Assembly: GCA_941918925.1 (NCBI GenBank) | Contig: OW799237.1 | Span: 89,625,015 to 89,689,014, forward strand | Direction of reading: 5' to 3' | From: Phyto melanocephala | Taxonomy: Eukaryota > Arthropoda > Insecta > Diptera > Rhinophoridae | Length of the DNA stretch: 64,000 nt | In this document: one piece after another, positions 45,542-57,444 of the stretch | Numbering within the stretch: position 1 is the first letter of the stretch | Layout: every line of letters begins with the position of its first letter | Position numbers and translations under genes: made by a program | Notes under the pieces: generated by a model | Database searches by the model: none | Told to the model about the DNA's origin: nothing | Seen by the model: the letters and a program-made list of their open reading frames with translations, nothing else

Positions 45542-46292
45542 GGTTGCCATTTCTATTTAAAAAAAAAGCGGACGCCAGCATAAAAAATGTAGGACATTTG
45601 CCCCAAAAAAGAGGACACATTTAAAAAAAATTAAATTTGATAAAATTTACGACGCCATTTAAAATATAAAAACAAAATTTGTTTTTACGAAAAAACTTTA
45701 TTTACAAAAATACAAACTGATTTAATGGTTGAAAATAAAAACAAAAAAACAAAAAAAAAAACAACAAAAATACACTTTTAAAAATTTTACATATATTTTT
45801 CAAAACACTTCCAATTTGAGCCAATATATTACCATCGCATCTCTTCAAATATTTGTAAAACTCTAAGCAATCCATATCAAAATTATATACCCTTACTATA
45901 TTTTTTGTTCAAAACTTTCTTCTATATCTGGAAAACGAGCTTTATGAAAAACACACAGCTGACAAGCAGATGCCTTTGCCAAACTTTTTTAAAATAAAAG
46001 ACAAGTTAAAATAGGCCACTTCGATAAATAGCGACAATTAAGGATAATAAAACTAATTTTGTACAAAGAGAAGTTTTAAAATTGTAGTTTTTCAAAACTA
46101 ATTGTACGATAACCTAAATTTTTTTTTATACATTTTGTGACCTGTGATTTAAAGTTTAAATGTAAGAAAAAAACTTCAGAGAAGTTGCAAAAAGCCAAAC
46201 AACCCCGGACATTTGCTAAAAAAGATGTAGGACTGCCCCGGATGCCCTAAAAAAGAGGACGGTGTCCGGGGAAAAGAGGACGGATGGCAACC
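45542..46292. mobile_element. Putative terminal-inverted-repeat element, GGTTGCCAT ends
   Basis: GGTTGCCAT at the left and ATGGCAACC at the right, with AAAAAAGAGGAC recurring inside near both ends (about 45605 and 46248, direct orientation). No convincing duplication: TAT flanks only if the right end includes an extra C. No coding sequence. Confidence 0.4.
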
Positions 46293-46973
46293 CTATGCCC
46301 TTCCCTTGGGTTTAAACTACGTCTGACCAATAACCAATTTAGGATAAGTTCTAGGGTCTACCGATTTCAAGGTAAAAGAGTGGACTTTTTCTAGCCTTAA
46401 GGTAAATTTTCGAAATTTTTTGCACTATGCAGACGTAGGTATTGGTAACATCTCGCTTCCCTAAGTTGTAATTACACTAAAAAGGGGATTTCCAAGGCTA
46501 GTAAGTATGTCTGGGATTATATTTTTGTGACTTTAAAATGTGTGGCGGGATTGGTCTTAATACAGTTCCACATGCTTTTCTTTTAGACGAAGTGAAACAT
46601 GGATATCCAATAGTACGCCAATGTATTTGAATATTTTTTAAACTACCTAAACACCTAAGAGCACATGAGCCAGATTGTAACATGTTGATAAATGGGGCTT
46701 TTATTGTATATTGGTTAAGGCAATCCCTAACCTTAATGCAACTAACAGCCTATGGACAAATACTGAATACAAAATTTTTTTAATGGAAAATAAGCAACTA
46801 AGACAAAATTTGAAGACACTTCAAAATTAATGCAACTAGTCCGTAAAAAGTATTTTTTCGAAGATGACCTTAACTTCCATAAAACTTTTAAAAACATTTA
46901 TTAAAGTATATGTCATATGTAATGTGTAATTAAAGTTTTTTTGCTTAATTCCTAAGTTGATTTTTATAAACTG
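46293..46973. other. Spacer, no gene identified
   Basis: A 61-codon minus-strand frame (46683-46498) is not AT-driven in composition, but I find no domain in it; it may be a scrap of an unrecognised repeat. Confidence 0.4.
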
Positions 46974-46982
46974 ATGTCTGAT

Positions 46983-47964
46983 TAGAGATGGGCTTAGACC
47001 TGGGTATTTACCCAATGCTGTGCATTTACCCATTTATACCCACTTTCAAACCCGGGTATTTATCTAATTTTGGGTAAATACTCATTTGAATAACAAATTC
47101 TCGTTGTTACGTAGAGTAACATATACTTATGTGAACATTTTCAAATTTATTTTGAACATAATTTTTTTAAAGTGTATTTCTTTTTCTGATGCGTTTTGCT
47201 CAGATAAGGCAGTTTTGACTGCATCAAACACAACAACAATTCTAAATAAGAACCGCTAATCAGCGTGCTTATGGGAATTCAATGTAATGAGTGGGAGCGA
47301 TGGCAACAATAATGCTGAAGCAACTAGAAAGATTAAAGTTTCGAAACCCAAGCTTGAGCCTCAGGTGCAGAAAAAGAATTGAGCTATTTGGACGAAATTT
47401 TCTCCAGTAACTTAGTGAAAAGGAATTTGTGGAAGCAAGCAATTAAGCAAATTAGCTGTTCCAATTTTAAAAACACTCTGTACTTCATCTACTACTGAAC
47501 GTCCCTTTAGCACCCACAGCTTCATTCACTTAAAAAAAGGGAACCGTTAAACAACACAAAGAGCACGAAAAATAACATATAAGTATATCGTGCAACTGGA
47601 ACTTGCTTTTTAAAAATAGTTAACCACCTTCAGCAGAAACCAAGCACTCCACTCAATTTGAAAATGACATGAATTCTTCACTAGAAGGTACTCAAGACGA
47701 TATCCCTTCAACTTCAACAAGAATCACGCTCTCTACTAAATATGAGTTTTTATCGGATACGGACAGCAACAGTGATTACAATTAAATTTAAAAATTATTT
47801 CATGTGTTATTCAAAAATCAAATTCATAATTAAAATATTAAGTTCTTTAAATTTTTCTTTATTCTGATTTATACCCACATTTTACCCATGCTTGGGTAAA
47901 TACCTGGGTATTTAAATTTAAATTCTCAATTTACCATTTAGGTATTTACCCTTGTCCCATCAGC
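46983..47964 (+). mobile_element. hAT element relic with 9-base flanking repeat
   Basis: ATGTCTGAT flanks both ends (46974-46982 and 47965-47973); hAT duplications are 8 bp, and the ninth match may be chance. Ends TAGAGATGGGC and (reversed) GCTGATGGGAC. Inside each, sequence of the GGGTATTTACCC type is repeated in both orientations. About 980 bp, internally deleted. Confidence 0.75.
47445..47630 (+). pseudogene. hAT transposase C-terminal scrap
   Basis: Reads LAVPILKTLCTSSTTERPFS then THSFIHLKKGNR before a stop. This is the hAT dimerisation block (usual pattern P-S-x-S-x-x-x-E-R-x-F-S, followed by IHxKKRNRL). It keeps the ERPFS core and then decays. The rest of the transposase is missing. 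Confidence 0.75.
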
Positions 47965-47973
47965 ATGTCTGAT

Positions 47974-49898
47974 AAATTATCTAAAATATTAAAAAATTTA
48001 CTCGAAAATAATTGGAAATTTACAAAATTTGTAATTTCTCAATTAAGCCATATATATTAAGCAGTTTTTTTGATAGTCATGAAAAAGTCAGTTTTTAAAA
48101 TTTGGCATTAAATTGCAGGACACTGTTGAAAAAAAAATAAATACTTCTTTAAAAGCTTTTTATTGTCAAAAGAATTTTAATATTCTTTTAAAAACTTCAT
48201 TAACAAATTTTTTTAGTATTTCCCTTTTAAATATTTGTACGATTTTTTTACTATTTTTTTTCCAATAGATTATGTATTTTCTTTAAAAAATTTGTTAACA
48301 ATTTTGGAAGTTAAAATTTTAATGTATAGAAATTCTCAGAAAGTTTAAAAATTTGTAAACAATACTAATTTACTCATTTTTAACCAAAGACTTTTTTGTT
48401 GTTAACGATCCGTAAGTTTTCTAATATCAGAAATTTTTTTTAATAAAAAGTATAATATATTATCGTATGGGACACCCTAACCCTAACTAATTATGTTCCG
48501 TTATGTTTTCCATGGCAATCAGCGAAAATTTTCGACGAAAATCTTAACAATTATTAGCATAATGTTTGTATTAGTGCTGGGGGTAGGAATTGGGTGGTCA
48601 CATTAATGATAATGTTGATGATAGGTGACCTATAGTCTTTGGCATTAAAAACAGCGACTCTTTGTTATCTTAGCGCAGCACACACTTTAACACACACAAC
48701 ACGACAAAGTTCAAAACACAAAATTGACAAGAAAAAGTTTTAATTAATTTGAACGCTGTTTGTATTATTAAAATTTCTTAAAATATTTAATAACTAACAA
48801 TTTGTTGAAATTCAAATACAAACATTCCTACAGTGATTCGAGGAATTTGAGATATCTTAAAGTTACTACGGCGATCGGTTTGTTGTTTGGCTAAAATTAT
48901 TTTGTATTAAAGCTAAAAAATAATTGGTTGCCTTGGTTGTCAATTCACTATATTCAAGCCATATATGTGAAAGACAACTAGAGTGTTTGTAAATTTTATT
49001 GCATACATACACATACATATAAATGTGTTCTATAAATTTTTTTAAATTTGTTAAATAATGTCATTGCTTTGATGTGACAGCATGTCTCAGCTATGCCCAG
49101 TCTATATAAAGGAAAGTCCCTTCATTATGTCAGTTTTAACAAACGTAGTTCGTTAACCGACATACTTTCTGTGACAAATAAGGAATGTATGTGTGTATCT
49201 ATTGTCAGTGTGTAGTAGTACATGCTTGAACTCCTTAATATTTATCAACTGCTAAAGAATAACTTAGTCGCTGCATATTCTCTGTCATGTCAAATTTGAA
49301 TACGTGTCATTTTCACCATTTTCAATTTTAAACCTCATACTCAATGTTTATGTTCTCGTGTGTCCTGGTATATTTTTTATTTGTTTTTTTTTATATATTT
49401 TTATTGTGTCTATAAAAAAAAGTTGACACAGCAGGTGAAAAATCCACAGGTTTATATTGCAGCTTGTACTGTATTTGTGAAATATTAAACATTTTTACCT
49501 GTTTGAATATTTTGGCACACAAACGTGTTTAAATTTAAAAATTCATATTTTCCTGACTGGCACATTATTAAATATTATTAACAACATAAAAATTCCTGAG
49601 CAAATGTATAGTTTCGTATTAAGAAATTTATGGCGTTTAGACATAAATTAAATTTGTGAACAGTTTGTGAAATTTAAAGTTTAAGGAGACTTAAAGAGCA
49701 ACACACTTAAAATAAAAAATAAAAAAAAAACAAAAACAGAAATGTTTAAAGTGTTTCTTAAAAGCGATCAATAAAAAATCTTTATTTAATTAGTTCATAA
49801 CTAATAGAATAATTTTAAAACTTTAAATTATAAAAAAAAAAAAAATATTTCGGTTGCCAGCAAAAACTGGTCAATGACATGTTCTTACTAAACAATAT
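47974..49898. other. AT-rich spacer with a predicted core promoter
   Basis: No coding sequence found. See the promoter entry at 49103-49137. AT-rich with several poly-A/T runs. Confidence 0.5.
49103..49137 (+). promoter_or_regulatory. Possible RNA polymerase II core promoter (TATA + Inr)
   Basis: TATATAAAGG starts at 49103 and TCAGTT, the fly initiator consensus, has its A at 49132. The spacing places TATA at about -29, the normal position. No clear coding exon follows within 600 bases, so this could be a non-coding first exon or chance. Confidence 0.3.
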
Positions 49899-49998
49899 AT
49901 CGACCACTGTGCGCAAAATTATCGTATGTTACAAAAACAAAATTTTACAGGAGAGCATAAAAACGCAACATATGATAATTTCGCGCACAGGGGTCGAT
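49899..49998. mobile_element. Small hairpin MITE
   Basis: ATCGACCACTGTGCGCAAAA with TTATCGTATGTT faces, in reverse, ATCGACCCCTGTGCGCGAAA with TTATCATATGTT. The arms are about 32 bp with few mismatches. The flanks may carry TA. Confidence 0.65.
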
Positions 49999-50666
49999 AA
50001 ATCAATGACTACTACAATTCGCCTGTCTTACTAAGAAATGCTTTAGTAAAGTCTTGATTTATTATGTGATACAGAAGTAAATATTTATTTTTCAGACATG
50101 TGCTTACATAAACAAACACAAATTACAATTTTTTATTGCGAAGCTTGTTAGAAGCCATTCAGATAATTCTTTATAATTCTCATTTCGTTAAACACACTTA
50201 AAATATAAGTATTGAAGTTTTTGACAATTGGCGCAAATTTTGCCAAATTTTTTTAATTCCAAGTAACGTGACGTGAATAAACAACCGAATATTCGAGATT
50301 AAAAGAACTGAACGACTTCCGTAATTATTATGGGTTAATAACAGAAATGATAAAAACAAGATTACACATTAGGCATGTTTGTTGTAATTTTTAGAAATCA
50401 TCTTACTCGCGTGTGACGTCATATCAGCAACAAAGTTTTGTATGCGTAATATTACAAGTAAATTTTTAAAAAAGTGACTCAAATGTGCTCAAATACAAAA
50501 TAATAAATAATAAATAAATAAATAAAGAAAGAGAAGAATTGATTTTTCTTGTAAAGTAAACTTAAATTGTTTTGTTTAAATTATGCTTTTCTTAAGTTAT
50601 AGGTTGATATGATGTTAATTAGCAAAATTAACAATTTTTTACAGACCGAATTCGTAATTTTGTTTT
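49999..50666. other. AT-rich spacer
   Basis: No gene; an AAATAATAAATAATAAATAA run lies at about 50496-50524, possibly the tail of a lost LINE. Confidence 0.45.
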
Positions 50667-51286
50667 TATACCCGCCACCAAAAAAATGGTGGGGGTATAT
50701 TCATTTTGTCATTCCGTTTGTAACACATCGAAATATCCATTTTAGACCCCATAAAGTATATATATTCTTAATCAGGGTTTGATTTGATGACAATCTAGCT
50801 ATGTCCGTCCGTCTGTCCGTCTGTCCGTCTGTTGAAAGCACGATAGAGATCGCACCGAAAAAGCTAGGGGGCTCAAGTTTTGCCAAAATCTTTCTTATAG
50901 ACAAGGTTTATTTGGTGTTGAAAATGGGCTAAATCGGAATATTAGGAAGAGAGCTATAGCTCGAAAAGCAAGAGTAGGTCGAAAAAACCGTGTCCTTCGA
51001 ACATCGAATAAAATGGAATTGTGTCCAAACGGATTAACGTAGACTCATTAAACTCCGAATATATATTTCCTGAGTAAAAGCAATATTTTTCCCCGAAAAT
51101 TATTTAAATCTATCCATTAGGAGAGGAGTTATCGATCAAAATGTACGAAAATTTATACCGCACAGTGTATTTTTCGGTATATTTAAAAACAAAAACGTCA
51201 TAAAAGCAACAAAATTGGATGTACGACTCTGAAATTTTGCACACTTTGCTTTTTGGTAAGTGGCTTTTTTGTAACGGAAAATAAAT

Positions 51287-52368
51287 GTGCCACGCCCACT
51301 TTTACGCCCACCTCCCATATAATGTTTTACCTAAAATTCATATAATTTGTCTACTAATAAAGATTTTGGAATAACAAAGGGCTACATTGAAACACCTAAG
51401 TTGCAGTCAATCGCAAAAACAACTTTGACACGCCTACTATAACGCCCACTTTTCACGTTCTCTACCGTTAATGAAATTTAAAAGCTCATAAAACCGCCAA
51501 AATTAGAGGTCTGATGATAAAATTTGCTACGTATATCTTTCTAGTCAATCTCATTACTGTGCCAGAAAATAAAGGTGCCACGCCTCCTTTTACGCCCACC
51601 TCCCATATAACGTTTTACCTAAAATTCATATAATTTCTCTATTAATAAAGATTTTGGAATAACAAAGGACTATATTGAAACACCTAAGTTGTACTCATTA
51701 GCAAAAATAACTTTGACACGCCTACTATAACGCCTACTTTTCACGTTATCTACCTTTAATGAAATTTAAAAGCTCATAAAACCGCCAAAATTAGAGGTAT
51801 GATGATCAAATTTGCTACGTATATCCCCTTAGCCAGTGGCATTACTGTGCCAGAAAATTAAGGTGCCACGTCCAATTTTACGCCTACCTCCCATATAACG
51901 TTTTACCTAACATTCATATAATTTCTCTATTAATAAAGATTTTGGAATAATAAAGGACTATATTGAAACATCTAAGTTGTACTCATTAGCAAAACCAACT
52001 TTGACACGCCTACTATAACGCCCACTTTTCACGTTATCTACCGTTAACGAAATTTAAAAGCTCTTAAAAACGACAAAATTAGAGGTATGTTGATGAAATT
52101 TGCTACATATATCCTTCTAATCAATGTAATTGTTGTGCCAAAAAGTTTAGGTGACACGCCCGCTTTAACGCCTACCTCCCATATAACGGTTTATCTTAAA
52201 TTCATGTAATTTTTCTATTGACAAAGTTTTTGGGAAAATAAAGGATTATATTGAAATATCTAAGTTGTATTTATTAGCAGAAACTTTATTGACACGCCTA
52301 CTTTAACGCCCACTTTCATTGAAAGACTACATTTACAAAAGCATTTTAGTAGCATATCGAAGTTATTA
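51287..52368 (+). repeat. 288-bp tandem units inside HINE H6
   Basis: Each unit carries GCCACGCCCACTTTTACGCC, CATATAACGTTTTACCTAAA, TAATAAAGATTTTGGAATAA, CTTTGACACGCCTACTATAA and TTAATGAAATTTAAAAGCTC in that order. The last unit is the most diverged and is cut short by the mariner-derived insert. Confidence 0.9.
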
Positions 52369-52988
52369 AGGGTGGTTAAATTTTAAGGGCCGATGTTGAG
52401 TTTAAATAAAACACAAATTATGTAGGAAATTATTATTATTTCTTTTTATAACGATAATATTTGTATGGTTCAGTTATGTATTTAACAAAATATCGGCCAA
52501 GTGGCCCCCTGCCCCCATCCTTGGCGCCACTCCTCTATCTGATTGTCCAAATTTTAATTGACAATGTTGATGCTCAATTGTTGGGCACGATGATGAGTCG
52601 AGGTTGACTGCTCTTTTGCCACACTATCGCAAAAAACAGCAATGGTTCCCATTCAACGAACTAAGAAGGCATTCACAGATTTTCTAACATTTTATACAGA
52701 CCTGTTTTGCAGAAATTTAAATATTTATTACAATTCTCCCGATTGTGAACAAATTTGAATGATTATGTTGATCAAAAAAATTACGAAGTGCACAAAATGC
52801 ATTTTGATTTGAACGCCCATTTTTATAAAAAACCTGAATAACTTCAAAGCGTTGCTCACTTGCGTATCTTTCCACGGATCAAATTGAGTAAGTTTGAGAT
52901 TGAGAAATGTCAAATGAAATGCAGAAAACAAATTTAAATACTAGGTGTAGTTCACCTTCAACATGGGCCCTTAAAATTTAACCACCCT
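52369..52988 (-). mobile_element. mariner-derived element in HINE H6
   Basis: Inverted ends AAGGGTGGTTAAATTTTAAG (then GGCC) and CTTAAAATTTAACCACCCTC. The block ATATCGGCCAAGTGGCCCCC, read on the minus strand, is a decayed ENWTSRLDY...GGHLADI C-terminus. About 620 bp, no open frame. Inserted at GAAGTTA|TACAAAG of the HINE; H5 shows the empty site. Confidence 0.8.
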
Positions 52989-53133
52989 CTACAAAGAAAG
53001 TGATACATATTTTATTATAAAGGGATTATTCCATTGCGATTAACAAAATAATAAATATTGTGATTTAAATATACACAAAATTGGTGGTGTGTGTAAAAGA
53101 TTCGGCACAGCCGAATATAGTGCTCTTACTTGT

Positions 53134-53430
53134 TATTATTATTTTTGAGTATTTTGGGTTATTATAATCAAGTACTTATTTATTGCTCTAAAAGTGGGTA
53201 CTTATTTGAGTAATTATTTGTCAGCTAGATCAGTAAGTACTTATTTGTGTCCTAATGTATAAGCAATTGTGGTAGTAGTTGCCTCTAATGCCATCGTCAA
53301 GTTTAAATAATGGGTTTAGATCCTAAATTGTCAGTAGTAAAGGTTTTCTGCGTTGTCAACTTTGAAATTTAAAAAAGCACCTAAACTGAGAAAAAAGCGC
53401 GTAATTAAAAAAAAAAAAAACACCGAGTTT
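53134..53430. other. Spacer
   Basis: TACTTATT-rich stretch; no gene. Confidence 0.45.
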
Positions 53431-54095
53431 AAAATTGTTTCCTTTGATAATAAATCACCAGGACGGGATGGTATCAGCTACGAATTTTTTAAATATGTTA
53501 TATTTTAAATGTTATATATCTCAAAGAAATTATACCAGCTAGATTTAAAAATACAATTCTTATACAACTATTGAAGAAAGGAAGTCCTAACATTCCATCT
53601 AATTATGGTTGATTATCTTTACAAGATACTCTATGCAAAATATTTAATAGCATTCTTATGAATCGTTTATCGTACTGGATTGGGGAACATAATATTTTAA
53701 ATCAATTCCAAGCTGGATTTAGAAAACAATATTCAACCGTCGATAATGTTTTCAATCCAACAAACATTGTTCATCTAAATAAACTTAATGGTAAAAACAC
53801 TTATGCTTTTTTTGTCGATTTTACTTGTGCATTTGATTCGATTTCTAGGAATTCATTATTTTATAATCTGGCTGGCAAATAGGGGATTGTCATCAAAGAT
53901 AATGCGAATACTGAAACAATCGTATGATAACACATCCAGCCGAATATTGTTTGGAAACTCATTATCTAACTCTTTCAATGTGAATCTTAGTATTAAACTG
54001 GGTTGCATATTAAGCCCTATTTTATTTGCATAATACTTGAACGACTTAGCCCACGCCCTTAATGGCGGAATAACTGTTAACAAATATTAACAACG
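53431..54095 (+). pseudogene. LINE reverse transcriptase relic
   Basis: Non-LTR reverse transcriptase in at least three frames. DNKSPGRDGISYEFF (about 53448-53495) is the P-G-x-D-G-I entry motif. Then 53658-53882 reads YWIGEHNILNQFQAGFRKQY and ST, with YAFFVDFTCAFDSISR, the first catalytic Asp block. A frameshift moves reading to 53880-54033, with LSIKLGCILSPILFA (degraded QGxxLSPxLF) and a stop, followed by LNDLAHAL. The YADD region is missing. The family differs from the other three LINEs in the window; clade not assigned. It lies between two inverted HINEs. Confidence 0.82.
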
Positions 54096-54489
54096 TGAAA
54101 TAACTGAAAGCTAATACATTTTAATATTTAAAATATTGATTAGACACTTTAAAAAATATTTTTTAAGAAATATAGTTATATTTCCACTATAGCAGCTTCT
54201 AAAATTAAACGTTTTTATTTGGAAAATTACTTCTAAGTACTCTTCTACTCTTTAGGTTCTTAAATTTTCTAAGAAATCAGAAAAGTTGTTTAAAATTTCT
54301 ATATTTATTAATACTAAAAATTTATTTCACAATATTGATGTTGAGTTACCCACATCCATGTTAAGTTGGTTACTTACCCTGCAGCTACATTTTTCACTAG
54401 TTACGTTTTGGAACATTGATGTTACTAGTTGTAATGAGACTGTACCAAAAGTATCAGATCCGTACTAGTCAAAACACAAAAATAAAAAT

Positions 54490-55953
54490 AAGATATGGCC
54501 GATATTTTGTTAAATACATAATTTAACCGTACAAATAAAATAATTTCCTAAATAATTTGTTTTTTTTAATTTTTTTAATTTAACCACCCTTTATAACTTC
54601 GATATGCTACTAAAATGCTTTTGGAAATGTAGTCTTTCAATGAAAGTGGGCGTTAAAGTAGGCGTGTCAATAAAGTTTCTGCTAATAAATACAACTTAGA
54701 TATTTCAATATAGTTCTTTATTTTCCCAAAAACTTTGTCAATAGAGAAATTAAATGAATTTAATAAAACCCGTTATATGGGAGGTAGGCGTTATAGTGGG
54801 CGTGTCACCTAAACTTTTTGGCACAACAACTACATTGACTAGAAAGATATATGTAGTAAATTTCCTCATCATACCTCTAATTTTGTCGGTTTTATGAGCT
54901 TTAACATTTCATTAACGCTAGATAACGCGAAAAGTGGGCGTTATAGTAGGCGTGTCAAAGTTATTTTTGCGAATGAGTACATTTAAGATCTTTCAATATA
55001 GCCTTTTATTATTCCAAAATCTTTATTAATAGAGAAATTATATGAATTTTAGGTAAAGCGTTATATGGGAGGTGGGTGTAAAAGTGGGCGTGGCACCTTA
55101 ATTTTTTTGTACCATAATGACACTGCCTAGGGGGATATACGTAGCAAATTTGATCATCATACATCGAATTTTGGCGGTTTTATGAGCTTAGAAATTTCAT
55201 TAACGGTAGATAACGTGAAAAGTGGGCGTTATAGTAGGCGTGTCAAAGTTATTTTTGCGAATGAGTACATTTTAGATGTTTCCTTATAGCCTTTTATTAT
55301 TCCAAAATCTTTTTTAATAGAGAAATTATATGAATTTTAGGTAAAACGTTATATGGAAGTGGGCGTAAAAGTGGGCGTGGCACATTGATTTTCCGTTAAA
55401 AAAAAAGCTCTCACCAAAAACCAAAGTGTGCAAAATTTCAGAGTCGTACATCTAATTTTGTTGCTTTTATGACGTTTTTGTTTTTAAATATACCGAAAAA
55501 TACACTGTGCGGTATAAATTTTCGTACATTTTGATCGATAACTCCTTTCCTAATGATTAGATTTAGGTAATTTTTGGTGAGAAATATTGTTTTGACTCGA
55601 GAAATATATATTTGAAGTTTCATGACTGTACGTTAATCCGTTTGGACACAATACCATTTTATTCGATGTTCGTAGGACACGGTTTTTTCGATCTACTCTT
55701 GCATTCCGAGCTATAACCCACTTCCTAATATTCCGATATAGCCCATTTTCAATACCAAACAAACCTTGTCTATAAGAAAGATTCTGGCAAAATTTGAGCC
55801 TCCTAGCTTTTTCGGTGCGACCTCTATCGTGCTTTCAACAGACGGACAGACGGAATATATATACTTTATGGGGTCTAAAATGAATATTTCGATGTGTTAC
55901 AAACGGAATGACAAAATGAATTTACCCCCACCATTTTTTTGGTGGCGGGTATA
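54490..55953 (-). mobile_element. HINE H7, inverted, 3'-truncated in its mariner insert
   Basis: Minus-strand copy. The 5' hairpin is at the right end (CCACCATTTTTTTGGTGGCGGGTATA, 55928-55953). CACGCCCACTTTTACGCCCA-type blocks in reverse have GTGGCAC anchors at 55383, 55096 and 54808, again about 288 apart. The copy runs to CGAAGTTATAAAGGGTGG (reversed) and the first about 90 bp of the mariner-derived element, then stops near 54490. The TCTGTCCG run is nearly deleted (ACAGACGGACAGACGG only). Confidence 0.85.
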
Positions 55954-55983
55954 AAAAGAGGACAAATACTTTTTTTTTATATA

Positions 55984-56470
55984 GGGTGCCTAAATTTGAA
56001 GTATCATTGGTCAATGAAAATTGCTACAGGTAGATGATCTGAAGCTTTCTGTGGCAACAAATTTATGATTTAGGCGTTTGGAATATGTGGTTTCAACAGG
56101 ATGGTGTCACTTGCTACACATCCAGATAAACAATGGATGTCTTGAAAGAAAAGTTCAAAAATAGAATATTACTCACAGAAAACAATTGAATTACCTATCA
56201 AAATTGTACGATTCGACACTCTTCAACAATTTGTTTGTGCAATTATTCCACAACAGTTCAACAACTTAAAAACAACATTATATGTCACATATCAATCAGT
56301 GAAAACAGTTCATTAAAAATGTGATTGAGAATTTTGGTAAAAGATTTGTTTCTTGACGAGGGAGGAGCTAATTTAAATTCATTATTTTTAACCTGAGCCT
56401 ATTTGAAAAAAAACTTAACTGAATGCTTTATTTTATTAAAATTAAAATGGTACTTTAAACTTGGACACCC
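55984..56470 (+). pseudogene. Deleted mariner-like element, second type
   Basis: Inverted ends GGGTGCCTAAATTTGAAGTA and (reversed) GGGTGTCCAAGTTTAAAGTA, with TA before the left end. Coding residue at about 56068-56165: NMWFQQDGVTCYTSR, a stop, then TMDVLKEKFKNR, the second catalytic Asp region of mariner transposase. The remainder is deleted or unreadable. About 490 bp. Confidence 0.8.
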
Positions 56471-57444
56471 TTCATATTTCTAAACACATACTAGTTGATT
56501 TGTTTGCAGGTTTGCATGCACATGTTGATGTATGCATAGGTGTGTAGAGAATAGCAACATGTTGTTGGCTATTTTTAGACACTAAGTTGCTTCAGTTAAT
56601 TCGAAAAATATTATATGACTTTTATTCGATTCAAGTAAATCTTTACATACGTTGTGAAAATCTATTTTAATTTTAAAACTTTGCAACAATTTTGGATTAA
56701 AATTGTTCCACGTAATCCGAAACTTTCTTGCACAATTTTATATAATTTCTAAAACTATTTTGAAAGAATTAAACTAATTTTTTTTTAAATATTGAAATAA
56801 TAAAATACCATAAGAACAGACACAAGTTAAAGTATGTAGGGGATATCAATGTTCTACCCTACGGAATAAATTATTTTTCATAAAACTATTTGATTTTCTC
56901 CTTGTTTCTACGTATTTAAACTTTTATTATTTCAGCATTAAAAAGCGAGCTTGACTTTTGTTTCAAGTGGTGATGGTAATGAAATTATATTTATTATACG
57001 AGTGCATTGTGTTAAATGTTTTATTTAAGTATTGAAGCATTTAAATGTTTCACTTTATATTTTTTAATATTTTTCTTTGCGCATAATTCTCTTTTAAATA
57101 CGAAAAGCATTTTATTATTTGAACTAAAACTCTTGTGCCAATTTAAATCAAATTATTAAATAAAACTTAAAGAATAATACAACAAAGAAAATAATTAACA
57201 GAAAGTATTTATTTCCAGGAATTTTACTGTGAAACTGGGAAAATAATTAAATGAACAGTATTTCAAAGAGTACTTTTAATCTCAATGCACTATAGAGAAC
57301 AGAGTGGACAAAAGAAGGGTATAAATAAATTAATTATTATATGGATAATACTGTGACGCAAAAAGATGTCAGACAAAATAGAGAATATCATGATATCGTA
57401 CATACATTTCACAAAACCATATTAAAACGACTATTACAAATACC
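56471..57444. other. AT-rich spacer, no gene seen
   Basis: Nothing recognisable. Confidence 0.5.

Larger units (their letters stand above)
50667..53133 (+). mobile_element. HINE H6, full length with four 288-bp units and mariner insert
   Basis: Complete copy. 5' hairpin TATACCCGCCACCA / TGGTGGGGGTATA, ATAAAGTATATATATTCTTA, TCTGTCCG run, then repeated blocks beginning GTGCCACGCC at 51287, 51575, 51863 and (as GTGACACGCC) 52151, each exactly 288 apart. The mariner-derived element is at 52369-52988. The 3' hairpin TTCGGC-ACA-GCCGAA (53101-53115) is followed by TATAGTGCTCTTACTTG. The plan corresponds to INE-1 with amplified central repeats. It has no coding capacity and depends on an autonomous Helentron. 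Confidence 0.9.
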
